Source of the DNA: DATKCN01 sp035513175
GTDB taxonomy: Bacteria > Chloroflexota > Chloroflexia > Thermomicrobiales > CFX8
Direction: 5' to 3'
NCBI GenBank assembly: GCA_035513175.1
Contig: DATKCN010000009.1
Coordinates: 1-41,707 of the forward strand
Length of the DNA stretch: 41,707 bases
The number at the start of each line of letters is the position of its first letter. Within the stretch, counting starts at the first letter, position 1. This document shows positions 35,280 through 41,707 of this stretch, piece after piece. The notes below the pieces were generated by a model that was not told where the DNA came from, searched no databases, and saw nothing but the letters and a program-made list of their open reading frames with translations. Made by a program: the position numbers and the translations under genes.

Positions 35280-35848
35280 GGAATCGAGGCCGAGATTGCG
35301 GAATACTGTCGCGCTGCGCGCGTTACATAATAGTGGCAGCGCGTGATCGCGCTCAAGACGGCGAGAGGCAGCGGAGACCCGTTCCGGGTCGCACGGGGCT
35401 CGCATTTTGCCCGTGGCACGAAATCGGCAGTGAATGGCGCGGCGCGCGGCCACGACAGCCGCAGGCGCGCCATGACATCGCCTCCGGCATGAGCTGGAGG
35501 CGCGTAACGGTCGTGAATTCGACGCGTTCTTACATCGAGTGAGAACGCGCGTCCGTATTGCAAAAGGGGGACTGGACAGTACGTCCGATTGGGTGTACGT
35601 TCTACATATTCGTTCATGCTGTCAGCGGGCAGAGCGGAACGAGCGTGAGACACGGACGAATGAGGTCTTTACAAATCGCCAACATGCATTATGCTAGAAG
35701 GTGAGTTTGTGAAGAAAACGACAAACTCGGCACGATTGATTGACATATTGAATGCCGACTGGTACACTTACTAAGTTTCGGCAGGTCACGAGGATCTGAC
35801 CCAGACGACAAGTGTGCAGAGACGCGGACACAGGAACGAAGGAGTCCC
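35280..35848 (+). promoter_or_regulatory. Long leader and tandem promoters of the sigma gene
   Basis: 569 bp without a gene, more AT-rich in its second half. Two sigma-70 promoters are readable. P2 is the better: TTGACA (35740-35745), 17-bp spacer, TACACT (35763-35768), start near 35775. P1 is TTTACA (35668-35673), 16-bp spacer, TATGCT (35690-35695). Between them an 8-bp inverted repeat (GAGTTTGT, 35703-35710, and ACAAACTC, 35721-35728) may bind a regulator. The region before 35660 shows no structure I can name. Confidence 0.6.
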
Positions 35849-36838
35849 ATGACCGAGCGAGCTATTCAGGATACATACGAGCTCGAGAGGTTGGCGGCCG
35901 ACGCTGAAGTCGGGGAAGTGATCGATGAGTCGGCAGAGCTGATCGATCAGGCCACCAGCGATGCCGTGTATCGCTATTTCCGCGATGTCGGCGGTCACCG
36001 GCTCCTCTCGCACGAAGAAGAGATCGACCTCTCGCGCAAGGTGCGCGCGGGTCTCGCCGCCCGACGTCTCCGCGAGGAGGGCACGGAAGTCGAGAACCTG
36101 CAGCACACGCTGGAGCTGGCTCGCGTTGCCCGCGAGAAGCTGATCCGGCACAACCTGCGGCTGGTCGTCTCGATCGCCAAGAAGTACCGCTCCAGCGGCC
36201 TGCCGCTGATCGACCTGATTCAGGAAGGCAACATCGGCCTGATGACGGCCGTCGAGCGCTACGACCCGGAGCTCGGTTACCGCTTCAGCACCTACGCCAC
36301 CTTCTGGATCCGCCAGGCGATTGGCCGCGCCGTCGCGAACCTGAGCCGCACGATCCGTGTGCCGGTGCACATGCACGACCTGATCTCGAAGGTCCGGCGC
36401 ACCGAGTCTCAGCTGGAGCAGCAGTTCGGCCGCCCGGCGACGGACATCGAGGTCGCCGCGCATCTGGAGATGGAAGTCGAACGCGTCGAGCAGGCCCGCT
36501 CGGCTATCCCGCGCACGTCATCGCTGGACAAGCCGATCGGCGAGGACGGCGAATCGACGATTGGCGACCTGCTGCCGGACCCGGCCAGTGACCAGGTGGT
36601 TGAGGAGGCCGTGTCCAGCGCGATCCGAGATCAGATCCGGCGCTCGCTGGAGTGCCTGACCGAGCGGGAGCGGGGCGTGCTGATGCTGCGCTTCGGCCTG
36701 GCCGGCGCACAGCCGCAGACGCTGGCCGAAATCGCCGACCACTACGGCATCAGCCGTGAGCGGGTGCGACAAATCGAGAAGGAGGCGCTTGCCAAGCTGC
36801 GCAAGAGCGACCTGATCGAGCTGGCCAGCGCCGCGTAG
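35849..36838 (+). CDS. rpoD: Primary-type sigma-70 factor (RpoD/SigA-like)
   Basis: 329-aa sigma factor with regions 1.2, 2, 3 and 4; region 1.1 is replaced by a short acidic leader (1-35). Region 1.2 is at about 36-70 (DAVYRYFRDVGGHRLLS). Region 2 is around 96-160: LIRHNLRLVVSIAKKYRS, DLIQEGNIGLM and STYATFWIRQAI, with 2.4 intact. Region 3 begins RVPVHMHDLISKVRR, and region 4.2 is TLAEIADHYGISRERVRQIE (291-310). The small size suits a group 1 or group 2 factor in Chloroflexota, so it need not be the only housekeeping sigma. It is preceded by tandem promoters and followed by a strong terminator at 36863, hence monocistronic. Its last 60 bp are repeated at 39020-39079. Confidence 0.92.
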   Translation: MTERAIQDTYELERLAADAEVGEVIDESAELIDQATSDAVYRYFRDVGGHRLLSHEEEIDLSRKVRAGLAARRLREEGTEVENLQHTLELARVAREKLIRHNLRLVVSIAKKYRSSGLPLIDLIQEGNIGLMTAVERYDPELGYRFSTYATFWIRQAIGRAVANLSRTIRVPVHMHDLISKVRRTESQLEQQFGRPATDIEVAAHLEMEVERVEQARSAIPRTSSLDKPIGEDGESTIGDLLPDPASDQVVEEAVSSAIRDQIRRSLECLTERERGVLMLRFGLAGAQPQTLAEIADHYGISRERVRQIEKEALAKLRKSDLIELASAA

Positions 36839-36862
36839 CAGTCCCTCCGTAAACTCACATAC

Positions 36863-36897
36863 AACCGGCCGGGATCGCTCCCGGCCGGTTGCCTTTT
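36863..36897 (+). terminator. Rho-independent terminator of the sigma gene
   Basis: Perfect 12-bp arms AACCGGCCGGGA and TCCCGGCCGGTT with a 4-nt loop, followed by GCCTTTT. It begins 24 bp after the stop codon. This is the strongest terminator in the window. Confidence 0.9.
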
Positions 36898-36943
36898 GTC
36901 TGGACCGTGCAACGTACGCGTCGAGCGCGATAGCATCAATCGA

Positions 36944-37645
36944 CTACGATGTTGATGCCCGCGGCTGGTTGAACGGCTCGCGTGGGGGGTCGGAAGTGCC
37001 GACGCTCACGGCCGTCGACCCCAAGTCAGCTTGGGCATTAAGCAATGTGTAACCGTAGCCAGTGAAACCCAGCAGCAACCAGGCAGGCGGATGCGGGACG
37101 ACACCGGTGTAGAGCATCTCCCCCAGCACCATCAGGATGATTCCTATCGGAATCGACGCAAGACTGAGCCACCCTGTCCAGCGTGGCAGGATCCTCGCTC
37201 GTAGCGTCACGATGGCGAACAGCACGATGCCAGCCAGAATCAGCAGAAACCCGATAGAGGTCAGAATCGAGAAAGCAGGCGTGGCGTCGTAGGTTCGATC
37301 CAGGTAGTCTGACGCGTCCTGCCGGGCAAGCGATGGGTCCATCGTGAACTCAATGACGTTGTATGGCATGGCGGCGAAGGCCAAGCCGAAGAACACCCCC
37401 AGGAACCCGAGCAATCCAAGCCGGCCGACCTGCTGGTGCTGTCGCAGGTAGACGGCCGTGAGTCCAAGCAGCAGCACGACAAGCCCGACATACTTTGCGA
37501 CGTGAACCGGCATGTTGAACGACAACGCGGTACCGTGCGGATTGTAGGGTGATACGAGGAGTTCGAGCGCGGTCGTCACAGCCCCGACAACTGCCCCGAC
37601 AAGCACCGCCAGTCCACCAAGTCGGTAGAGAGACGCTGTCGTCAT
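36944..37645 (-). CDS. Six-segment membrane protein of unknown function
   Basis: 233 aa, mostly hydrophobic. About six membrane segments are visible: LYRLGGLAVLVGAVVGAVTT, YVGLVVLLLGLTAVYL, LGLLGFLGVFFGLAF, FSILTSIGFLLILAGIVLFA, GWLSLASIPIGIILMVLGEM and PPAWLLLGFTGYGYTLL. A hydrophilic tail follows. No catalytic motif or family recognised; conserved charges are few. It is transcribed away from the LuxR gene, sharing 37646-37821. Both genes lie between the two copies of the sigma tail. Confidence 0.65.
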   Translation of the reverse strand: MTTASLYRLGGLAVLVGAVVGAVTTALELLVSPYNPHGTALSFNMPVHVAKYVGLVVLLLGLTAVYLRQHQQVGRLGLLGFLGVFFGLAFAAMPYNVIEFTMDPSLARQDASDYLDRTYDATPAFSILTSIGFLLILAGIVLFAIVTLRARILPRWTGWLSLASIPIGIILMVLGEMLYTGVVPHPPAWLLLGFTGYGYTLLNAQADLGSTAVSVGTSDPPREPFNQPRASTS

Positions 37646-37782
37646 TGCACGCTCCTTCCCTTGCAGATGCCTTCTGACCTACCCGCTGGACGTTCGGTAA
37701 CGGGCGCCGACCGAGTGCGGTCCCACGGACGGCCCTGTGTTAGAGTATTTGGGAGAAATCGTCCCTGGCGCATCACGGATTT

Positions 37783-37796
37783 CCGTGAATTCACGG
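37783..37796 (+). promoter_or_regulatory. 14-bp palindrome in the leader of the LuxR-type gene
   Basis: CCGTGAATTCACGG is a perfect 14-bp palindrome, 25 bp upstream of the LuxR ATG. A CACGG just before it (37775-37779) can pair with the left half of the palindrome instead, so two mutually exclusive hairpins are possible, enclosed by GCGCA and TGCGC arms. It could be an operator for the regulator itself or an RNA switch. Confidence 0.45.
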
Positions 37797-37821
37797 TGCG
37801 CGCCTTCCAGGAGTCAAGACA

Positions 37822-38976
37822 ATGCCGACGCTGTCTCGAACACAGCAGGAGGCGCGCATTCAGATCCGGCAACTTGCCAAGCGGGGGCTGCCGCCCGACG
37901 CGCTGGGTCGTCAGTTTCTCACGACGATCGACACGATTGTGCCCTCCGATGGCCAACGACTCTTTGGCGTCGATCCGGCGAGCCTGCTCTTCAACCGCCT
38001 AATCGCCGCCAGCGCGAGCGATGACACCGTACGGAGCGGCTACCTCCGCGATGTCTACCTGCACGGTGGTCCACTCGCGCCCCTCGACGTGCCGGCCGTC
38101 ATGCGGGCGCGCCTTCCCGCGGTAGCATTCGCGCCGCGTCCCGAACTTTCGGTGGGCATTCCGGCCAAGCTGCTCCAACTCATCGGACCGGACGCGTACC
38201 GCCGCGCCTATGCCGAACTCGGCTCCCCACGCGGCGGCGTCTTGCGCGCTGGCTTTGCCTCAGGCAGTCGCTGGGTTGCGGCAATGGACCTCTATCGCCG
38301 CGATCGGCGCCGGCCATTTCAACCCTCGGACGTGACCTTTCTGAGGGCGGTCGCGCCGATCATCGGCCAATCCATCGACACCGCTCTCCAGCGGGAGCGT
38401 GCCTGCAACCGCACCAGCAGTGATCACCCGGACATTCCTGGCGTCATCATCCTTGGCGACGATCTCCGCGTGCGCTTCAGCTCGCCGGCCGGCGAGCACT
38501 GGCACGCGCGCATCGCTGAGTTCGAGCGCGGTTGTCGTGATCCGCTTCCGACCGCGATCTCCTCGGCCGTCGCCCGGCTCCGCCACGATAGCGGTAGCAG
38601 CGTGACTGGCGCCGTGTTGATGTCGACACAGGACACCCTGCTGCGCATCGAAGCGACGCCGGGAGGCGAGGACGGTTCGGTCGTGGTGATCGTGACGCCG
38701 CAGCGGCCGCCGCCGGTCCCAGACATTCCGGCGAATTGGCCGTTGAGCCCGCGAGAGCGGGAGATCGTGCGGCTCCTCGTGCAAGGGGCCGGGAACCGGG
38801 AAATCGCCAATCGGCTGTTCGTGAGTGAGAACACGGTTGAGACGCACCTGCGACACATCTTTGACAAGTTGAACGTAGCGAATCGCAGTCGGCTCATCGC
38901 GCGCTTTTTTCAGACAATCTACTGGCCGGCGATCGCGGAGTCGGGTCACGACGACTGTTTCAGCGTCGAGTGCTAG
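37822..38976 (+). CDS. LuxR-family transcriptional regulator
   Basis: 384 aa. The C-terminal DNA-binding domain at about 310-357 is a clear GerE/LuxR helix-turn-helix: LSPREREIVRLLVQGAGNREIANRLFVSENTVETHLRHIFDKLNV. The N-terminal 300 residues look like a ligand or partner-sensing domain of GAF/PAS type; segments such as RGGVLRAGFASGSRWVAAMDLYRRDRR and PSDVTFLRAVAPIIGQSID fit a GAF domain. No phosphoacceptor receiver domain is present, so a small molecule is a more likely signal than a kinase. ATG at 37822 follows CAGGAG. Divergent from the membrane protein at 36944. Confidence 0.85.
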   Translation: MPTLSRTQQEARIQIRQLAKRGLPPDALGRQFLTTIDTIVPSDGQRLFGVDPASLLFNRLIAASASDDTVRSGYLRDVYLHGGPLAPLDVPAVMRARLPAVAFAPRPELSVGIPAKLLQLIGPDAYRRAYAELGSPRGGVLRAGFASGSRWVAAMDLYRRDRRRPFQPSDVTFLRAVAPIIGQSIDTALQRERACNRTSSDHPDIPGVIILGDDLRVRFSSPAGEHWHARIAEFERGCRDPLPTAISSAVARLRHDSGSSVTGAVLMSTQDTLLRIEATPGGEDGSVVVIVTPQRPPPVPDIPANWPLSPREREIVRLLVQGAGNREIANRLFVSENTVETHLRHIFDKLNVANRSRLIARFFQTIYWPAIAESGHDDCFSVEC

Positions 38977-38985
38977 CGTTGCTCA

Positions 38986-39079
38986 AGTGCGTGCCGAGAG
39001 CATGTGCGCCAGGTCGAGTAAGGAGGCGCTTGCCAAGCTGCGCAAGAGCGACCTGATCGAGCTGGCAAGCGCCGCGTAG
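38986..39079 (+). pseudogene. Remnant of a sigma-70 region 4.2 (duplicated rpoD tail)
   Basis: Bases 39020-39079 match the last 60 bases of the rpoD-like gene (36779-36838) with one mismatch, stop codon included. Upstream of that, 38992-39018 still encodes CREHVRQVE, matching SRERVRQIE of the sigma protein with three changes. A single extra T at 39019 breaks the frame (and creates TAA). It is therefore a broken sigma gene end, not a coding gene. The LuxR gene ends 10 bp before it. Confidence 0.85.
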
Positions 39080-39102
39080 CCGCGCGACTACATCAAGCAA
39101 CC

Positions 39103-39135
39103 GAAGCCCGGCCGGAGAACACCCAGCCGGGCTTC
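39103..39135 (+). terminator. Terminator-like hairpin after the sigma remnant
   Basis: Arms GAAGCCCGGC and GCCGGGCTTC (10 bp) around a 13-nt loop, 23 bp after the remnant's stop, the same distance as the true terminator lies after the intact gene. Followed by CTCGTTTCC, a poor U-tract. It may now end the LuxR transcript. The rest of 39136-39354 shows nothing recognisable. Confidence 0.7.
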
Positions 39136-39354
39136 CTCGTTTCCGTATACTCACCCGATGACCCTGTATCCAGACCCAGTCTCGACAACCAACGCCCGCG
39201 CCCCCCGTAGGGCTTGCGGCTTGCGCAGCCCGCGGACCTCCGGCCACCCGCCCATCTCCCGTACCGATGCAGACACGCGGACGACTACCGATTCGCGGCC
39301 GGGCGACGACCTGCGCCATTCCTGCACTGACTTCTCCTCAGGGCGCCAACGATC

Positions 39355-40896
39355 GTGACCGCCGTGGAAACGCGCCCCTCCGATCCATCGCGCACCTTGC
39401 CATTCACACTCTCCGATCGAGCCATCTCCGCAATCCACTACGGCGCCCTCGTCGCCATCGTCGTCGTCGGCGCGTTCCTGCGGCTGACCGCCCTGCGTCG
39501 CCAGAGCCTGTGGTTCGACGAGATCGACGTGGTAGTGCGCGCCCAACAACCGCTGCCGGAGGTGTTGCGAACCTTCGTCGCGAGCGGCGAAAACGGGCCG
39601 CTCTACAACATTCTGCTGGCGCTGTGGGTACGCTTTGCCGGCATCTCGGAGCCAGCCGTGCGCTTCCCCTCGGCGATCGCGGGTGTGTTGGCCATCCCCC
39701 TGCTCTACCTGCTCGGTCGCCGCCTCGCAGGTTCGACCACGGGGCTGCTCGCGGCCGGGTTGCTGGCGATCTCCCCCTACCATGTCTGGTACTCGCAAGA
39801 GGCCAAGATGTACACGATGGTCGTCGTGCTGGCGCTGGTCTCGACCCTCGCGCTGGTCGAGGCGCTGGAACGCAACCGCCTAGTCTGGTGGGTGGCCTGG
39901 GTGATCGCCACGTCGCTGCTCTTCTACACCCATGTCGCCACCGTACTGGTATTTGCTGCCCAGGTGGCATTCGCGCTGGCCACACGGCGCGCGTGGCGCG
40001 GACGTGAACGCTCGTGGCTGCTCGCCGTCGGGGTGTTGACGCTGCCGTACGTCCCGATCGCGCTCTGGGCGGCACGGGTGATCGGCGGCGGGGTAGTCAC
40101 GTGGATGCCCGATGTCGGGTTGCGAGAAGCAGTCCGCATCTTCGCCATCAAGTTCGCGGTCTTTCGTTACGACGCGGACATTCAGGACCGCGCGGCGCTG
40201 CTATACGCGGCGCTGGCCGTCGCTGGGCTGATCGCGTTGGCGCGAGACCGACGACAGCGACCGTGGTGGCTCATGGCAGGGCTGCTGTGCGTCGTCCCCG
40301 TCGCCGGACTCTGGATCGTGTCGCTCCGGCAATCCGTGTTCTCGGACCGCTACGGCATCGTCGCGCTGCCGGCCTACCTGCTGCTGGTGGCGGCGGCGCT
40401 GGCTTGGATGCTGCGCTCGCGGTTCGGGCAACCGCTGGCGATTGCGGCGCTGGCCCTGCTGGTCGCGTTCGCCTGGGGACCGCTGCGGGACGTGAACCGC
40501 TCGCACACGGCGCAGAAGGAAGACTGGCGTTCAGCCTACGCGTGGATCGCCGAACGTGCCGAGCCGGGCGACGTCATCCTCATCCACCCCGGCTACCTGA
40601 TCACGACGCACACCTACTTCGAGCAACGGGAGCGACGGCTGGCTGAGCTTCAGGTCGTGACGATCCCGACCTTCAAGGTGCTCTGGCTGGACGAGCCGCT
40701 TATGATCCAGTTGATCCGTGACCAGGTTAGCGACGCGCGCCGTTTCTGGCTGATTCAATCGCCGGACCGCGTGCCCGACGAGGACCCTGACGCCACACTT
40801 GAGGGCTGGTTGCGCGCGAGCGGGACGGCGTCTCACGAGCTTCGCGTCAACGGCGTTGAGGTGGCTCTCTACGAGTTTCCGGACGCCCTCCGCTAA
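39355..40896 (+). CDS. GT-C membrane glycosyltransferase (GT39/ArnT-like)
   Basis: 513-aa integral membrane glycosyltransferase of the Dol-P-Man/ArnT-type GT-C fold, with about 10-12 membrane segments. The first exoplasmic loop has the acidic motif LWFDEID (D55-E56), and GPLYNILLALWVRF, AVRFPSAIAGVL, YHVWYSQEAKMYTM and SLRQSVFSDRY are typical. The C-terminal 120 residues form a soluble domain (ERAEPGDVILIHPGYL). It probably transfers a sugar from a polyprenyl-phosphate donor to a lipid, protein or polysaccharide at the outer face of the membrane; the donor and acceptor are unknown. GTG at 39355. The methyltransferase gene follows with a one-base overlap (TAATG), suggesting a surface-glycan operon continuing past the window. 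Confidence 0.85.
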   Translation: MTAVETRPSDPSRTLPFTLSDRAISAIHYGALVAIVVVGAFLRLTALRRQSLWFDEIDVVVRAQQPLPEVLRTFVASGENGPLYNILLALWVRFAGISEPAVRFPSAIAGVLAIPLLYLLGRRLAGSTTGLLAAGLLAISPYHVWYSQEAKMYTMVVVLALVSTLALVEALERNRLVWWVAWVIATSLLFYTHVATVLVFAAQVAFALATRRAWRGRERSWLLAVGVLTLPYVPIALWAARVIGGGVVTWMPDVGLREAVRIFAIKFAVFRYDADIQDRAALLYAALAVAGLIALARDRRQRPWWLMAGLLCVVPVAGLWIVSLRQSVFSDRYGIVALPAYLLLVAAALAWMLRSRFGQPLAIAALALLVAFAWGPLRDVNRSHTAQKEDWRSAYAWIAERAEPGDVILIHPGYLITTHTYFEQRERRLAELQVVTIPTFKVLWLDEPLMIQLIRDQVSDARRFWLIQSPDRVPDEDPDATLEGWLRASGTASHELRVNGVEVALYEFPDALR

Positions 40897-41707
40897 TGTC
40901 GCGCGTCGATGGCGCGGGCTGCGCGCTCTGTGGCGGCGAGCGCTTCCGGACGCTGTTCGTCGCTCGTGACCGGTTGCTGGGGCGGCCTGGCGAGTTTCCC
41001 GTCGCGCGTTGTCACGCGTGTGGCCTGACACAACTGCGTCCGCCTCCATCCGCTGACACGCTCGCGGCGCATTACCCCGACACGTACTACCCGCTCGACG
41101 CGGAACCGGCGGCAGAGGCGATCGACGTTGCCCGTGGGCTGCTCGAGCGCGTGGCGGATTGGACGACACGGTCCGGCCGCACAGCGCCCCGTGTGCTCGA
41201 CGTGGGCTGCGGAACAGGGCTGTATCTGCATCTGGCGCGGCAACAGGGCATGAGCGCCCGGGGAGTTGAGCTGAGTGAATCGGCCGCCGCCTACGGGCGC
41301 GAACGCTTCGGGCTGGACATACACCACGGCACGCTGGAGACGGCCGCTCTGAGTCCCGGTTCATTCGACGTGATCACGATGTGGCACGTGCTCGAGCACC
41401 TGCCGGACCCGGTGGGCGCGCTTCGCCGGTGTGCGAGCGCGCTGGCCCCGGGCGGCTCGCTACTGATCGGGACGCCGAACTTCGCGAGCTTCGAGGCGCG
41501 AGTGTTCGGGCGCCGCTGGTACAGCCTCGACGCGCCGAGACACCTCTACCATTTCACGCCGTGGACACTAGCGGCGGCGTTGCAACGCGCCGACATGCAG
41601 GTCGAGCAAATCGTCCATTCGACCGGCACGGCCGGACTCGTCTACAGCATCATGGGCGACCTGACGGGAGTGTCGCTCAAGCTGCGGTCGCGGCCGTTGA
41701 ACGAGTC
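40896..41707 (+). CDS. Zinc-ribbon class I SAM methyltransferase, 3' end cut by the window edge
   Basis: 270 codons are present, the frame being open to the window end. The N-terminus carries a zinc ribbon (C9-x2-C12 and C39-x2-C42: CALCGG and ARCHACGL). The methyltransferase core follows: VLDVGCGTGLYLHLA (motif I, 102-116), EVxL-type strand GVELSESAAAYGRERFG, MWHVLEHLPDPVGAL and APGGSLLIGTPN. This layout is common in sugar or lipid-linked glycan methylation clusters, fitting the preceding glycosyltransferase. ATG at 40896 overlaps the glycosyltransferase stop by one base. The substrate is unknown. Confidence 0.88.
   Translation, partial: MSRVDGAGCALCGGERFRTLFVARDRLLGRPGEFPVARCHACGLTQLRPPPSADTLAAHYPDTYYPLDAEPAAEAIDVARGLLERVADWTTRSGRTAPRVLDVGCGTGLYLHLARQQGMSARGVELSESAAAYGRERFGLDIHHGTLETAALSPGSFDVITMWHVLEHLPDPVGALRRCASALAPGGSLLIGTPNFASFEARVFGRRWYSLDAPRHLYHFTPWTLAAALQRADMQVEQIVHSTGTAGLVYSIMGDLTGVSLKLRSRPLNE

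Noticed and set aside
36779..39079. Mobile element with an integrase at the sigma gene end
   Set aside because: Attachment-like direct repeats are present but no recombinase or transposase lies between them, so an active element cannot be claimed.

Overview
The window is a GC-rich bacterial chromosome segment. The best guess is Chloroflexota of the Thermomicrobia/Sphaerobacter type. This rests on the GlgE/TreS-maltokinase glucan genes, a GGGIYN-repeat surface protein whose C-terminal end (around TYTPGNPDGF and GNVGQHYYLWRY) is a pattern I associate with Chloroflexota surface proteins, the ArsN1-type acetyltransferase, and many GTG/TTG starts. There is no rRNA or other marker gene to prove it. 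I see no tRNA, rRNA, CRISPR array, transposase or integrase.

Layout. (1) 1-12068, minus strand: a five-gene trehalose/alpha-glucan cluster read right to left as glgE, treS-maltokinase fusion, glgB, treZ, treY (treY runs off the left edge). TreS-Mak and GlgE turn trehalose into maltose-1-phosphate and then linear glucan, GlgB branches it, and TreY/TreZ convert glucan back to trehalose, so the cluster encodes a closed storage/compatible-solute cycle. (2) 12280-13559, plus strand: a MntA/HepT (nucleotidyltransferase/HEPN) toxin-antitoxin pair, an overlapping DinB-fold gene, and a 44-codon remnant of a second HEPN protein. (3) 13619-19583, minus strand: an isochorismatase-fold hydrolase, a secreted beta-helix protein and an orphan molybdenum hydroxylase large subunit. 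(4) 19816-23550, plus strand: AI-2E transporter, PRC-barrel stress protein, peroxiredoxin and a class A beta-lactamase-fold protein. (5) 23660-30064, minus strand: a broken PAP2 phosphatase, NhaA, a Vps62-like/coiled-coil/membrane protein with a small membrane partner, and an ECF sigma factor overlapping its probable anti-sigma factor. (6) 30329-30853, plus strand: ArsN1-like acetyltransferase. (7) 30986-33608, minus strand: a Co/Ni ECF transporter operon (cbiM, PDGLE protein, cbiQ, cbiO) with a readable promoter and an operator-like palindrome over its start site. (8) 33777-35279: a ketopantoate-reductase-family gene and a VOC gene, divergent around a 12-bp perfect inverted repeat. (9) 35849-39135: a primary-type sigma-70 gene with tandem promoters and a strong terminator, then a membrane protein and a LuxR regulator, then a second copy of the sigma gene's last 60 bp followed by its own terminator. 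(10) 39355-41707: a GT-C/GT39-type glycosyltransferase and a truncated zinc-ribbon SAM methyltransferase.

The items most worth a second look are the sigma-gene tail duplication bracketing two genes (36779-39079), the HepT/MntA/DinB module with its HEPN remnant, the promoter-operator of the cobalt/nickel operon, the symmetric divergent promoter region at 34841-34881, and the palindromic leader of the LuxR gene. No wholly novel multi-gene system could be established from sequence reading alone.
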